From the NCBI RefSeq assembly GCF_051622035.1, contig NC_135355.1:8370501-8434500 (forward strand): 64,000 nt of DNA. Reading direction: 5' to 3'. A program made the position numbers and the translations under genes. The number at the start of each line of letters is the position of its first letter. The first letter of the stretch is position 1. The notes beneath the pieces were generated by a model. It was not told the origin of the DNA. It ran no database searches and was given only the letters and a program-made list of their open reading frames with translations. Positions 27,866 through 41,502 of this stretch are shown here, in pieces. The stretch is from Arctopsyche grandis (lineage: Eukaryota; Arthropoda; Insecta; Trichoptera; Hydropsychidae).

Positions 27866-30800
27866 CATATTTATTTTTTAACATGAATTCGTAGATTATA
27901 AAATTGTGGTGACAAATAGTAGGTAGGTGGATTGTCCATTTGGTAATGGATCGTTTCAAAAATGAAATCCCATAAATTGGTAGCTCTGACAGGTAATGAT
28001 CGTCTTGAACAAATCTGCAAGTCTGACCAGCGGAACTGCAGAAATAGTCGGAATAAAATCTTTTCAACCGAGATCAAATCAGAACTTGAACTGGCTATAT
28101 AACTTTTAAGTGCCTTAATTTTGCAAGCGAATTAATTAAATTTTCAGTATTTCTTGACAATAAAGTAAAGAAAATTAAATACTTACTATTTGATATTCAA
28201 TAATTACTATGGCGATTTTTTTAAAAGCGTTCTAATGTCCATATACATAATAATAATAAAAATAATAACTTTATTCCAGACGTAAGGAGAATAGTATCCC
28301 ATCGTCTATACAAATATACATATGTATGTTGATAATAGATAATGGATATTATGTTCACAATACATCTGGTCTATTATATTATAATTATTTTCTGCATTTT
28401 TTATTTGTACCTTTTTTTAATTTTATTTTTATTAGAATTTTAATATATTCTCTTTTTAATGTTAGTGTTTAAGTCATAATGGGAAAAAAGTAAAAAAACC
28501 TATTTGTTGTTTAGTTAGTTTTGTGACTGCGATAGCCATTTTTACTTTTTATTTTAATTTCAGCCCTCTTAATTTGACATTTTCAAAATATAACTAATTA
28601 TTGTGATTTTCAAGTGATACCATGTTCTTAAAACGTTTTTACTTTATCTATGTATGTACGTACTAACAACAGAGGAATTTTTTTTGATCATTGGAAAATT
28701 CGAACTCGAGATTTTGGCTGATTCGAACACATAATCAATCACTGATCACGTTTTCATGATCTGTGTGTGCGTCTGTGTTTCTTTGTATTTTGGGAATTTT
28801 TTGAACACCGTTAGTTCTATCGAACTGAAATTTAGTATTGGTTACTGAATTTCTTATCGAGACAACTTAAATTTTTAAGTTGACGAGAAATGGTACCTCC
28901 CCTTATAGGTATCCTCTTTTTTAAGTTTTAGAATTCAATTATCTCCCAAACTGCTGATAAAATCGGACTGAAAGTTTTCACATGTAATATAAATTATAAA
29001 TTTTATACGCCAATATTTTTAAAATATTTTTTTACTAAACTGGAAATAGTACTTTTACTCTAGAGAATCGAGGTTTTTTATATTTTTTTCTCAGAAACCT
29101 TTTGGTTTATTGAACTGACATCATATCTAAAAGTTTAAGCTGAATACTAAGCTGTGTATAAAATTTGGTGAGCATTAGTCAACCGGAAGTACCAGTTTAC
29201 TGTTGTTCGATTTTTCTTCTACTATTTTTTTCGACCTCTTAAACAAGTGTGCTCTTCACCAAAAAATTCACTTATTATTCTTGTATCAATGTGATAGAAT
29301 TAAAAAAAAAAAATTATAAAACGGAAGGGGGATTTTTTCCTCTTAGAAAGGTCAAAAAAGAGCGTATTAAGCGGAAAAATTATATTTTTATTCTTTATGT
29401 ACTAACTTAGAGCTGATAAGGTTTTGGTTAGAATTTGTAAGCAGAAAGTAGTTTTTTTTTTTTTAATTATTTCATTATTTTATTTTGAACCTTTAAATTA
29501 TTTTCTTAAAAATATTAAAGTTAGTCAAAGAGGTAAGGAAAAGGATAAATTAAATACTGAGTGACTAGATGAAGTAAAAATATAGGGGAAAAGACCTATA
29601 AAATTATTAAGAAGTAAAATTATAAATAATACTATAAATTTAAGGGAAATTCCTTTGGAAGAATTTGATAAATTTACAATATAAATTTAAATGTAAAGTA
29701 TAAATTTCATTATTTAGAATTTTAAATAAATTGATTATTAATATAATTGACCGATTAGGAATTAATCAGAATATTAATGTGTATAATAATTATAGTGATT
29801 TTAAGTAATAATAAAATTTGGAACCCGACATTTATCCGACAACCCGAAGTAGAAATTTTTGTTTGTGTAAGTTTCTCTACATTTGCGGTCAATCTGTATC
29901 GAAAACTCTCCTATAACCGGTATGTGTGAACGTGTATGTATTTTTAATTATCAAATTTTGATTTGTGACCTTCTTATTTTCCTCAAATACATAAATAAAG
30001 TCAAGGGTTGATCACATCCAAATTTTTTTGTTAATCCAACTTGATTAAATAAAAAGAAGCATGTGTATTATAATATACACAGATATATACATGTATTTAC
30101 TATTATAAAGCCTTTATTCTTTTCTTTTTCATTTGTTTTCCTTATATTTATCTTTTTCATTTTTTTTATAATCTTTGTAAAAATCTGTTATTGGACTCGG
30201 ATGTTACATATATTATATATTTACTATTTGTTTTTTATACATATCTACATCCTGTTGTCTGTTGATTTTTCAATAAATAGAATAAAATAAAATAAATATT
30301 AAAATAAATTGTTTCAACTTCAGTCAATTTGTGTTATGCCGACGACGTAATAAATCTCAAATTTTCAACTTTGCATAATTACATTTTTGGAGATGTACAT
30401 ACATATCTATTATAAAAACTGTCTGGAGTGTATATATAAATTTATATGACATTCCAGTTAAAAAAATACCAAATTGATTCATACTTAGGTATAATGTAAA
30501 TTCTCATTGAAATATTTCAGTGTTCTCATAAATCCTTATTATCGACGCACAGAAAATTCCCTTTCATTTCGTGGTTTTGTGGTCTTGTTAAATTGCATTA
30601 TTCCTTTACATATTTTTGTTGTAAATTTTTCACAATTTCATTATGATTCGGCGGATTCGGAAAAAATGGATATTATAAACCGGGGAGCAAAATAAAATAT
30701 ATACAACTTAATTTTATATTATAACGGGATTTTTTTACTGCTTGTACTTACTTATTCATACATCCTAGATTTTGATCGCAAATTGCGATAATAACTCAAC

Positions 30801-31639
30801 GGTTGCGTCACCCGATCCATTGAAAATGGGAAAATTTATCGAGTAGTCATTATCGTGGTTTTTTCAACTTTATTTTCTTAGTGTATAAAAGTTGTGCGTG
30901 AAAAGGGGGCTGGTCAATGTTTAGGGCAAACTTGATCTATCTTAGCACAGTTGTGGCATATTTATGACAGAGAAAAGAAAAATAGCGGGAGGCTGTTTGT
31001 TCTATGGCAACAAAGAACCACCCGCTGAGGTCACGAAAACAATTATGTTCAACATGCCTTAGGAGCAAACACATAAACCCAACAAATGATCACTTATTTA
31101 TGAACCGTATAAAGCCTTTTTGGCCCTAATGAGCACGCTACCCATCGTGCAAGAGGAAAATTTTAACTTACGGCCATTCAGCTTTAAATACGCGCCTTAA
31201 TCCCTCGTTTTCCTTTACACGGTGGAAAATCTGTGACTTTGTTTCGTTCTGTACTTTAATGCGAGGCTTTACGAGTACATATGTAATTTACAAATTTTAG
31301 ATAAAATAATTAGGTGGAAATTTAAAACGTGGATATTAAAAAACTGATTTTTGTATAATACTTACTCTATTATTCTGTTTCAATTAATTACTTTTTGCTA
31401 TATATTTGATTAATCTAAATATACTGTGAACTGGTGCTCAAACCTGTAAAATTCTTTTCTATCTATGTAATGCGTTACAATAAATTAATTTATTCAAAAT
31501 TTTTGTTGTCTTAAATTTTTCATAGTAATTTTTACAAACTTTCATTTTACTAAGAATACATAAATTGTTTGAAGATTTTGTTTAAATAACTTTTTTTTAA
31601 TATAATTTTTCAATGAGTGACATATGCATGTATGCATTA
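27863..31639. other. No gene seen; dispersed repeats
   Basis: AT-rich non-coding sequence. 28636-28790 is a copy of the MITE family of 17763-17995: TTTTTACTTTATCTATGTATG and, inverted, TCAGCCAAAATCTCGAG...GAATTTTC. 28800-29880 carries no recognisable element or exon. 30780-31260 is less AT-rich and without repeats, and may be unique intron sequence. Confidence 0.5.
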
Positions 31640-31764
31640 GGTAACCATACGTCTCGTTTTGAACGGGACCGTCCCTTTTTTAGGTAGCCTGTCCCGTTGT
31701 CCCCAAGCATAGCTTCGGGACGTCAAAATGTCTCGTTTTCAAAAATAGAGTATATTTATTGAAT

Positions 31765-31838
<74 letters not shown>

Positions 31839-32491
31839 GTATCGCTGTGAAGTAACCAAAATCAATTTCGAATCATAGTCTTAAACACGAAAGAGCGCAC
31901 ACCCGTGCGCTTATGGCAATTACGTGGTTAAATAACACTGTTCGACAAATGACGAATTTTTTTGGTTCAGAGACGAGATATGACTTTTCTTATAGATCTA
32001 TGCCCAGTAAACACGAATCTGGTAATAAAAAATGTTGATTGGCTCGAGATTCGGAGATATATGTGTATTTTAAATCGCGCGATTTTTCTATATCTTGGTT
32101 TTGTTCGGTCGATGTCTCAAAATCTGTCAATTTCCTGTTCAAAATGAATATTGGAATCTATAGTCGGGTATTTTACCTTTCATTTTTAGTACTTTTTAGC
32201 TTTCAAATCTCTAAGTAGTCGTCCAGTTCAAATCAAAAGTGAAAATTACGTATTTTCACTTGGGATTTTTTCCCACTGTTAATACTATTTTATATTGAGT
32301 TTTTTCTATTGAAACATGTTTATTGAAATAGTGTTCTGGTCAAACTATTTTTTGTTTTCGTTTAAAAGGGTTTATTGGAATTTTTTGTTAATAAATAAAA
32401 ACTATGAAAAAACACACATTTTCTTGAATACACATACTATTACGTAAAAATTGGTAGACGTCCCGTTTTGAGGACAAAAATAAATGGTTAC
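31640..32491. mobile_element. DNA transposon relic with GTAACCATACGTC ends
   Basis: The left end GTAACCATACGTCTCGTTTTG and the right end CGTCCCGTTTTGAGG...ATGGTTAC form partly inverted termini. The same CCATACGTCCCGTTTTG terminus occurs at 54977. 31955-32370 matches, inverted, the repeat at 2900-3345. An (AT)n tract sits at 31768-31833. No transposase is recognisable. Confidence 0.6.
31768..31833. repeat. (AT)n microsatellite
   Basis: About 66 bp of alternating AT inside the DNA transposon relic. Confidence 0.97.
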
Positions 32492-33629
32492 ATTATGTAT
32501 GCAGGCCCAGGATTCAGTGGTATTTTATATAGAATACAATTCCAAATTACCATTTGTAACGACGACAGTTTGCTGTTTTACAAGTTTTATTCTTGAGTCG
32601 TTGATATTTGACAGTCAACTTCTTGCGTTCTTCGTAAATTTATTTATCAGTATTGTCACTTCGAGTAGAAAAATTAAGTTGCATATAGAATGTTTTTTAA
32701 GTTCGAAGAAAGCCAAATTATCTTTTTTTATTTTTTCAATTTAATAATCAAAAAAAGAAAAATGGGGGTGCCTCACAGCGCCCATTGTCTATGGCGCCCT
32801 AGGCACGTGCCTAGTCTGCTGCACCTTTGAGCTGGCCCTGTATGTATGTATACTCGTACATATGTATGGATTATTTCAAGCATGAAGAATGAAATTCGTT
32901 TGTTAGAGAAATTTAAAGTCAATGATAACCTTTTAACATATGTTTGAGTATTTTAATATAATAATAAGATACTTATTTTAACCAGAAGATTAAGCAGTTT
33001 TAAATTATAAACATGGAAAAACGATACCGCTAGCTTAATGAGTATTTTCAATTTTCACATGTTTTCATTTGGAACGGAAGCAATGCAGGGGCCTTTTTGC
33101 GTGTTTTCATTTTTTTCTTTACCATTTTGCGGTATTTTTTTCCAGCGAAATGATATGAAAAATATTTACCCTTACGCCCAGTCACACTCACCCTTATTTT
33201 CCTCCTTTATCTCCCTGCTCAATGTCTATCTTTCGCGTCGCTCAAACGTAAGCGCGAGTTTCGCCAATTTTTCACGTCGTCCCTTTTTATTGCCGAAAAG
33301 TTTGATAAAATGGGGATGAAAAGTTAAGCGGAAAAATTTAACGGAAATACGCGTTCGTTTTTTGTACGTACGCCTACATTTAATATAAGTATAGTCATAT
33401 ACCTACCTCTCTCCCCGTGACGTTTGTTTGAAGACTTGATTTCAAAGTCGTCGTCTAAAGAAACAACTTTAATACTTATTAGAAACGATCGCTTATTTTT
33501 GCTTCTTCAGATTGTAAAATATTTATGTTAAATTTCAATTTTTTTTTTTGGACTTTTTTCTGCCCAGAGATTTGAAGATTTGATTTAATTAATAATGAAG
33601 ATATGTACATATACATATGTACATTTAAC
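32492..33629. other. No gene seen
   Basis: Non-coding sequence. 33040-33330 is less AT-rich than its surroundings but the open frame across it shows no domain. Confidence 0.45.
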
Positions 33630-34754
<1,125 letters not shown>

Positions 34755-35988
34755 TTATTCAAGTTTTAAAGTCATCATTTCACAGTTAACGCAGTTTTTG
34801 AATGGAAGTCCGGTCGCATGTCGAATTTTGTCATATGAAACAGACACATCGACTTTAAAACCAGCTTTATATGCTGCTTTTTGAGCAGCTAATCCAGTAA
34901 AATCAGTATTTGATATAGTTAATCCGAGCGATTTCATTATTGGCAATCTGGAAAATAAACATGTGGCGGTCAGATATATTATATTATTTTTTAATAAATA
35001 AAATATAACGAATATTTCATCTTATTTTTTAATACCTTGTTCTTAATATTTCAGAAGCTATGTTCATTCTGCGATATTCTGTACGTACACATAGTCCGTA
35101 CGCTCCTAAATATTCTCCCACATTATACTTCTCAAAAACATCTGGACAGTGTTTAATGTATTCGTTAAATATTGCTAACAAGTCCTGAAAATTTAATTAA
35201 TACCGTTGGAAATTTTAAGATAGTAATAATAATAATATTAATAATTCCACAAATTAACCATCAATGGATTGTCACTTTTGAATGCGTCTGAATATCAAAT
35301 ATTAAATTCATATTTGATTAAATTCAAATTTTACTTAGAATAATGGTTCCCAAACTTTAAGATATCACGAAATATTATCAAGAAATATAAGCATGTCTAA
35401 GAAACGAGTTACATATTTTCAAAATTAAAGTGTTTACGATTTCCGATTTAGCCACTTGACGTCTTTTAAATCGAGTCTCCAAATTTGGGAACCGTTTTGT
35501 CGGTATTGAATAAAGATGTGCTTTTACAAGTTGGTTGTATACTCCGACTTCAACTTTTCTCTTGACTCCCAATAAATTACATCCGATTAATTCGCCTGGT
35601 GAGTTTGCATTGTCGTCGTCCAAAACACAGATGATAGACAGTTTTTGTGGAAAAACATACTTTTGGACATATTCTTCAAACATTTGTATTGCAACTGAGT
35701 CGTTCGCCGTACCTATTTAAATATATCTCTAATAGTATTATACAACAATATATGTACATATTATATTATATTTTGTTTGTACATATTAATGTTACCGGCG
35801 TTAGCGCTCCACGGTTCATCTTTCATGTAATATTTCTTCATGAATTCTAACACCTCATAATGCATGTCTTCTGTAAGATCTTGCACTTTAAATTTTAACT
35901 TTTTTCCGTTTTTAATTGTTTTTTCAAAACGTCTCCAGACTTGGGGATATGGTATGCAAGAAGGACGTCTCCATTTGATCGAAAACAT
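34755..35988 (-). CDS. AANAT-like GNAT acetyltransferase, gene A (4 exons)
   Basis: Predicted exons are 35796-35988, 35528-35712, 35036-35184 and 34755-34947; phases are 1, 0, 2 and the product is 239 residues. All introns are GT-AG. The protein belongs to the insect arylalkylamine N-acetyltransferase-like family, which transfers acetyl from acetyl-CoA to amines such as dopamine or serotonin in the cytosol. Visible signs are WRRP...PQVWRRFEK (6-22), the DEP motif at 57-59 expected near the catalytic Glu, CVLDDDN...ELIGCNLLGV, FEKYNVGEYLGAYGLCV (143-159) and the acetyl-CoA motif A region RRMNIASEIL (164-173). The usual R-x-x-G-x-(G/A) has Asn instead of Gly at 167. Exon 3 is 21 nt shorter than in B and C and lacks the IKSKQTA-like start. 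The C-terminus carries FKNCVNC. The 5' neighbour is gene B, 630 bp away on the same strand. The substrate is unknown. Confidence 0.85.
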
Positions 35989-36000
35989 CGTTTGTCGGCT

Positions 36001-36618
36001 TAAATTTTTAAGATTGAAGTTTGAACTGTTAAAATAAATCTAATTATGTACATAAGTATGTTGAAATGTTCATATTATTTTTATTACAATATTATGCACG
36101 TATAATTGAATAGGCGGACGATTTTTTGGTATTATATTTAATTTGATATTTATGTTACAACTGAATATTAAATTTATTTATTACAAAAAGCGGTTGATTT
36201 ATTTCAAAATAAACAAAATTCTTATAAAATGTGTTTCAATCAATAATTCTACGTACCTATGATTTTTTTTCGTTAATACTTATTAGCAATTGAGAACTCA
36301 ATATTGTCACTTATGATTTAACTAGAGGTACACGTGTAATATTCATAGAGACACAGTGAAACTAAAATACTATGTATCGATATTGTTACATTTAATGTAT
36401 AATGAATTTACAATATATTTATTTAATAATTTATTTCTACTTGGTGTTTCAAAGCAAAGTTATGAAAAAAAAGTATTTAAATCAAATGTTTTGATGTTGA
36501 AATGAAGAGGTTGATAAATGGGACTAAAATTCAGTTATTTTTTATTTACTTTAGTGTTTCGAGAAATTAAAATAGATTATAATAAAATTGGTATATGTAT
36601 TTTGCTAAAATTTGCTAT
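36001..36618. other. Intergenic between AANAT-like genes A and B
   Basis: AT-rich, without an exon. It must hold the promoter of gene A and the 3' end of gene B. No TATA box or other element could be assigned with confidence. Confidence 0.5.
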
Positions 36619-37705
36619 CTATTCAATCACCAGTGTCATCATTTTACAATATATGCAATTTTTGAATTGAAATCCGGTCGCCTTTCGAATATCTTCGTAA
36701 GACACTGAAGCATCCACTTTGAAACCGGCTTTGTATGCAGATTTTTGAGATGCTATTGCAGTAAAATCTGTGCTTGAAACCGATAGTCTGAACGCTTTTA
36801 ATAAAGGTATTCTGAAATTTTAATATATTAATATTTATCAAAAAAAAGTCAAAGTATTCTAATTAAATTTAAATCGTAATTATGTACATAACGTAATTAA
36901 TCACATACTCGTGATTGAATGCATGTACATATATTTACCTCGCTCGTAGTATTTCAGTTGATATATTAAGTCCTCTAAAATCTGGATGTACACACAATCC
37001 AAAAGCTCCCAAATATTCTTCTACGTTATATTTCTCAAAGGGGTCTGGACAGTATTTTTTAAATTCGCTGTATATTAACAAAAGGTCGGCAGTTTGTTTC
37101 GATTTTATCTGAAAATATAAACATAACAATAACATTTTGATTTGAATAAAATACATATGTACATACATATGCAGATCTAGATTTGATGGAGAAAAAAAGA
37201 CAGACAGGACATAAAATGCCTTGAAATATTATACATGAAATATTAATCTTACAAATTGGCTGTAATCTGCTTCATCCTTCTTACAGCTGACTCCAAGTAA
37301 ATTACATCCGATTATATCAGACGATGAATTCCCATCATCTTCATCCAATAGGCAAATCACTGTTGCTTTTTGTGGAAATACATATTGTCTCACATATCCT
37401 CGATACACTTCCAACGAAATTGGATCTTTCGATACGCCTGTTTTCATATTTTTCTCATGAGTATAATACTGATCAAATCACTGTAATATATAATCAAATG
37501 GATCAGCATTACCGGCATTGGAACTCCAAGGCTCTTCTTTCATATAATATTTCAACATGAAATCCAATACATCGTCGTGTCGATCGTCGGTCACGTCTTG
37601 CACTTTAAATTTCAATAGTTTGCCGTCTTTTGTTGTTCTTTCGAATCGTAGCCATACTTGAGGATGCGAAACTGATTCTGGACGCCGCCAGTTGATTGAA
37701 AACAT
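36619..37705 (-). CDS. AANAT-like GNAT acetyltransferase, gene B (4 exons)
   Basis: Predicted exons are 37513-37705, 37253-37437, 36939-37108 and 36619-36811; phases are 1, 0, 2, the introns are GT-AG and the product is 246 residues. Same family and proposed role as gene A. The start ATG is aligned with A and C (MFSINWRRPESV). Motifs are EEP at 57-59, CLLDEDDGN...DIIGCNLLGV in exon 2, IKSKQTADLL opening exon 3, FEKYNVEEYLGAFGLCV, and motif A HPDFRGLNISTEIL with Asn and Ser at the two Gly/Ala positions (RGLNIS 171-176). Exon 4 has TAIASQKSAYKAGFKVDASVSYEDIRKATG and the FKNCIYC ending shared with A and C. A palindromic foldback element begins about 48 bp upstream of the ATG (37753), so it lies in the promoter or 5' leader. 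The frame is intact throughout. Confidence 0.87.
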
Positions 37706-37752
37706 TTTATTTTCAGCTGAAATTTATGCAAAAACACTCGATATATGTATGA

Positions 37753-38100
37753 GGACGGTCTCCGTGACGGGCCGGAATGTGAAATGCCGGAAAACGCAAA
37801 TATCGGAAGGCAAAGATCGAAAATCGAAAGATCTTAAGTCGAAAGATAAAAAAAGGGTGCATGGTAAACGGTACATACTCACTTAATTTGCGTATTCTGC
37901 GCGTGCACATTAATACGGGAGGAAAAGCCTGTTCCTCTTGTTCCTGTTGTATCCTGCTCGCGCAAATTAAGCGAGTATGTACCGTTTACCATGCACCCTT
38001 TTTTTTGATCTTTCGACTAAAGATCTTTCGATTTTCGATCTTTGCCTTCCGATATTTGCGTTTTCCGGCATTTCACATTCCGGCCCGTGAGGTAGACCCG
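37753..38100. mobile_element. Foldback (long inverted repeat) element upstream of gene B
   Basis: The arms 37753-37892 and 37961-38100 are near-perfect reverse complements. Shared blocks include GGGCCGGAATGTGAAATGCC, GATCGAAAATCGAAAGATCT and GTGCATGGTAAACGG. The loop is about 68 bp. Open frames in both orientations read the same FRLKIFRFSIFAFRYLRFPAF peptide fragment, which is the signature of the inverted repeat and not of a gene. It would form a very stable hairpin in RNA or single-stranded DNA. Confidence 0.9.
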
Positions 38101-38652
38101 TATGATGAATAGCATGAATGCCGTCTGTGCATAGACGTTTGACACGACTGTGCTTGATTTTATAAATAGTTGGAAAGGAGATTAAAAATAGTCTTATCTA
38201 AAATTATCATTCGATAGCGTTCACAGCTACAAATGCAAGTGATAACATACATTTGTATATGTATATATATATATATATGTAGGTTCGTTTAAAAACAGCG
38301 TACTTTAGTGTATGTTTTTTAAATTAATGCTCAATATACAATGCACAATAGTTAATTCTATGTATATTCCTTCTACAATCTGTCAATCTATGTACATATT
38401 TTGAAAAACTAGTCTGAGAATCATAATACATATATCACATTGAAATAATGAATTGATTGAAATAATACTTACATTTATTGTGCACTCAGTTAAAGATTTA
38501 TTTGATGTCAGATTAATTTTATTTTTAACTGTATCATGTCAATCGACGTGTTTTCATCCATTAAATGAGAGTGTGACTGAATCAATGTGACCCGGATGAG
38601 ACCGATAACTGTGAAATCAGCTTGCTAACGTACTACATATGTATGTATGTAC
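38101..38652. other. No gene seen
   Basis: AT-rich sequence between the foldback element and the next transposon; no exon supported. Confidence 0.5.
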
Positions 38653-39670
38653 TAGGGCTTCCAAACCGGTTTAAACCGAAACCGAAAAGCCAGCTTTTTG
38701 ACCATTTTTCAAAAAACCGAAAACCGGCTTTTTGGCTCGATCAACCGGCTCTTTAAGGTTTTCTTTAATTAATGTTTTTTTCCTCAAAATTAACAATTAT
38801 GAATTTTAAATTTCTATGAAAGATCAAAATAAATGTGTATAAACGCTCTTAGGTATAGGCGTATATTTCTTTGAACAAAAAAAAGCTACACTTCTTTCTT
38901 TCTTGAGCGGTTTCTTTGAGATTTAGTAATGGACCAGGTCATAAACCAATAAAATATTATTGAAAGTATGTAGTTTCAATGGCCTACCCAACTTCAGGTA
39001 TAGAAAGCATCCTTATCTATCGCAAATCCTTGTACTTGAAAACATCAAAAAAAGTAGTCAAATGATTTATGGCAAAATGCATAGGAATTTCCGAAATATA
39101 ATTGATTTTTCTTCGAAGGAATTGCCCTTTAAATATTGAGGCCACATACCTACTTTTATTATGGATTTAAAGTGTTCGTGATCAAATGAATTTTCCGTTT
39201 CAAATGAATTTGTTTCCGAAATTTGCAACGGTTGCTTTTGGATTTTTTAAGCTAAAACAGATGCGTAAAAACAACTTTGAAATCTTTTTATCTATAATAT
39301 ATCTAGCTTATTTAAATCATTTAATTATATGTGCGTATTTAGGATCTGCCATTTTACGACTGTGATATATGTACATATAATACAAATTTTATTATTTGTA
39401 ATATTTGTAATAATAATATAAAGTAATGATCTTATGAAAGTTCATAATGTTTATAACTTAATTTAATTTATAAAAAACTATTTTTTTTGCATAATATAGA
39501 TATATATTATGCAAATATATACATATTTACATTTTTTTTTTCGATATAAAAATTTTAAACTTAAAAAAATCGTATTTTTCTAAAACTGGTGAAAGCCGGC
39601 CAACCGGCTTTTTATTTGTAAAAAAACCGAAAACCGGCTTTTTATTTCGGGCGGTTTTTTGGAACCCCTA
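38653..39670. mobile_element. hAT-like non-autonomous element with CCGGTTT/AAACCGG-rich ends
   Basis: The ends read TAGGGCTTCCAAACC inward from the left and TAGGGGTTCCAAAAAACC inward from the right. They closely resemble the TIRs of the 13008-13434 element. Both subterminal regions are filled with AACCGAAAACCGGCTTTTT palindromes. The interior is AT-rich and without a transposase. Flanks are TATG microsatellite on both sides, so the target duplication cannot be resolved. Confidence 0.75.
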
Positions 39671-39974
39671 TGTATGTACATACATTTGTATCATATGTAC
39701 ATCAGCACCAAACCTGAAGTACAGAATACGTACCTCAAAATAATGTGCATGTGTATTCGTAGTGCTACTGGGTGTTACGGAAAATGTTCAAAGCAAGCAT
39801 AAATTTCAGTATTGGAATATTCAAATTTCAAAACGATATTGTGATATTTTGCTTTTGAACTCGAACACTAACTGTATGCTTTCATAATGCAATATATAGT
39901 TTAAAATAATAATAGTGTACCTATTCAATAGAATTGTATTTGGTGTTTGTGGAAAGTTAAATCAATTTAAATTA
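39671..39974. other. No gene seen
   Basis: Short AT-rich stretch without recognised features. Confidence 0.5.
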
Positions 39975-41006
39975 AGGCCTTCATCCAGCGGTGAATGGAT
40001 AGGGGCTGTAGAAGATAATATTCCCATTGACTTACTAAAATGTGGCGCCCCCCCCTCCTAATTAATATCTTAGCTAGGCTTTTCAGCAAATGTATCCAGA
40101 ACCAAGCTATACCAGAAGGATGGAATAACGTAACTATCATTTAAATACACAAAAAAGGCGACAAAAGTGATATCAAGAACTACCGACCCATTAGTTTACT
40201 TTCAGCGGTCTACTAGCTCTTCACGAAGGTTATTACAGAAAGGCTGAAGATTATCATCGACGAGAACCAACCTATAGAGCAGGCAGGGTTTAGGGCAAAT
40301 TTCAGCACAATGGACCACCTCCAAGTAATTGGCGAACTAATCGAGCGCGCCAACGAATATCAACGGCCATTGTGCCTAGGTTTCGTCGATTATGAGAAAG
40401 CCTTCGATACAGTTAGTCATGATGCAGTACTTAACGCTCTACAAACACAGGGAGTGCCGGAACCCAATGTGGGACTGTTAGCTGCAATATATAAGAATGC
40501 CACAGCTTCGGTTAAAATTTTTTCAGGTACAGATAGATTTAGGATAGGAAAAGGAGTAAGACAAGGAGATACAATCTCGCCCAAGTTATTCAATGTGGTG
40601 CTTGAGGGAGTTTTCAGGAATTTGGATTGGGACACAGCCGGAGTAACCTCACCTTCGGTTCACAGACGATATAGTTTTAGTAGCTCGTGATTCAGCTGAC
40701 CTACTTATCAGACTAACACAGCTGGACAGGGAAAGTAGAAAAGTAGGATTAAAAATTAACGAAGATAAGACTAAACTAATGTTCAATAGTTATTGCATGC
40801 CTGATAGCATCCCCTTAGATGATAAACCAGTAGAAGTAGTAAATAATTATTTATATTTAGGTAAAATAATTGACATGTCTGGTAGTAAAGATGAAGAGAT
40901 AAAGAGACGTATGAAATTAGGATGGAGTGCATTTGGACGGATGAATGCTGTTTTTAAATCAAAAATGCCACTCTGCCTGAAGAAAAGGATATTTGATCAA
41001 ATGCGT

Positions 41007-41007
<1 letters not shown>
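39975..41007 (+). pseudogene. Truncated, broken RTE retrotransposon copy
   Basis: 40011-41007 matches 26350-27366 of the RTE element at 24108-27800. Breaks include altered ATCATTTAAATAC, a TAG in TACTAGCTC, a longer C run near 40050, and a small deletion after GCCGGAGTAA near 40648. The catalytic FADD codons read FTDD. 39975-40010 is a diverged RTE 3' tail (GGCCTTCATCCAGCGG...GGGGCTGTA) fused directly to the internal fragment. The copy ends inside the ORF at GCGTT, replaced by (AT)n, so it lacks its own 3' end. It shares many substitutions with the copy at 46095. Confidence 0.92.
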
Positions 41008-41291
<284 letters not shown>

Positions 41292-41502
41292 AATACGGAA
41301 TCGAATTTACCTTCGTATCAATCAGGGTACGACTAAGGGTTACCGATCCCGAATGAAATAAATTAGTATTTTAGAAATAGTTTTATTTGATATATACAAA
41401 TATTTACAGTATCTCTACAATGTGTTATAAATTATCAAGATTTTTTTTATTTGAACGTAAAAAAAGAAATTTCATCAACTTGGTGATTTATATGTAGACA
41501 AT

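Noticed and set aside
37713-38112. Two similar frames with FRLKIFRFSIFAFRYLRFPAF
   Set aside because: The similarity comes from the two arms of the foldback element; one reads each arm on opposite strands.
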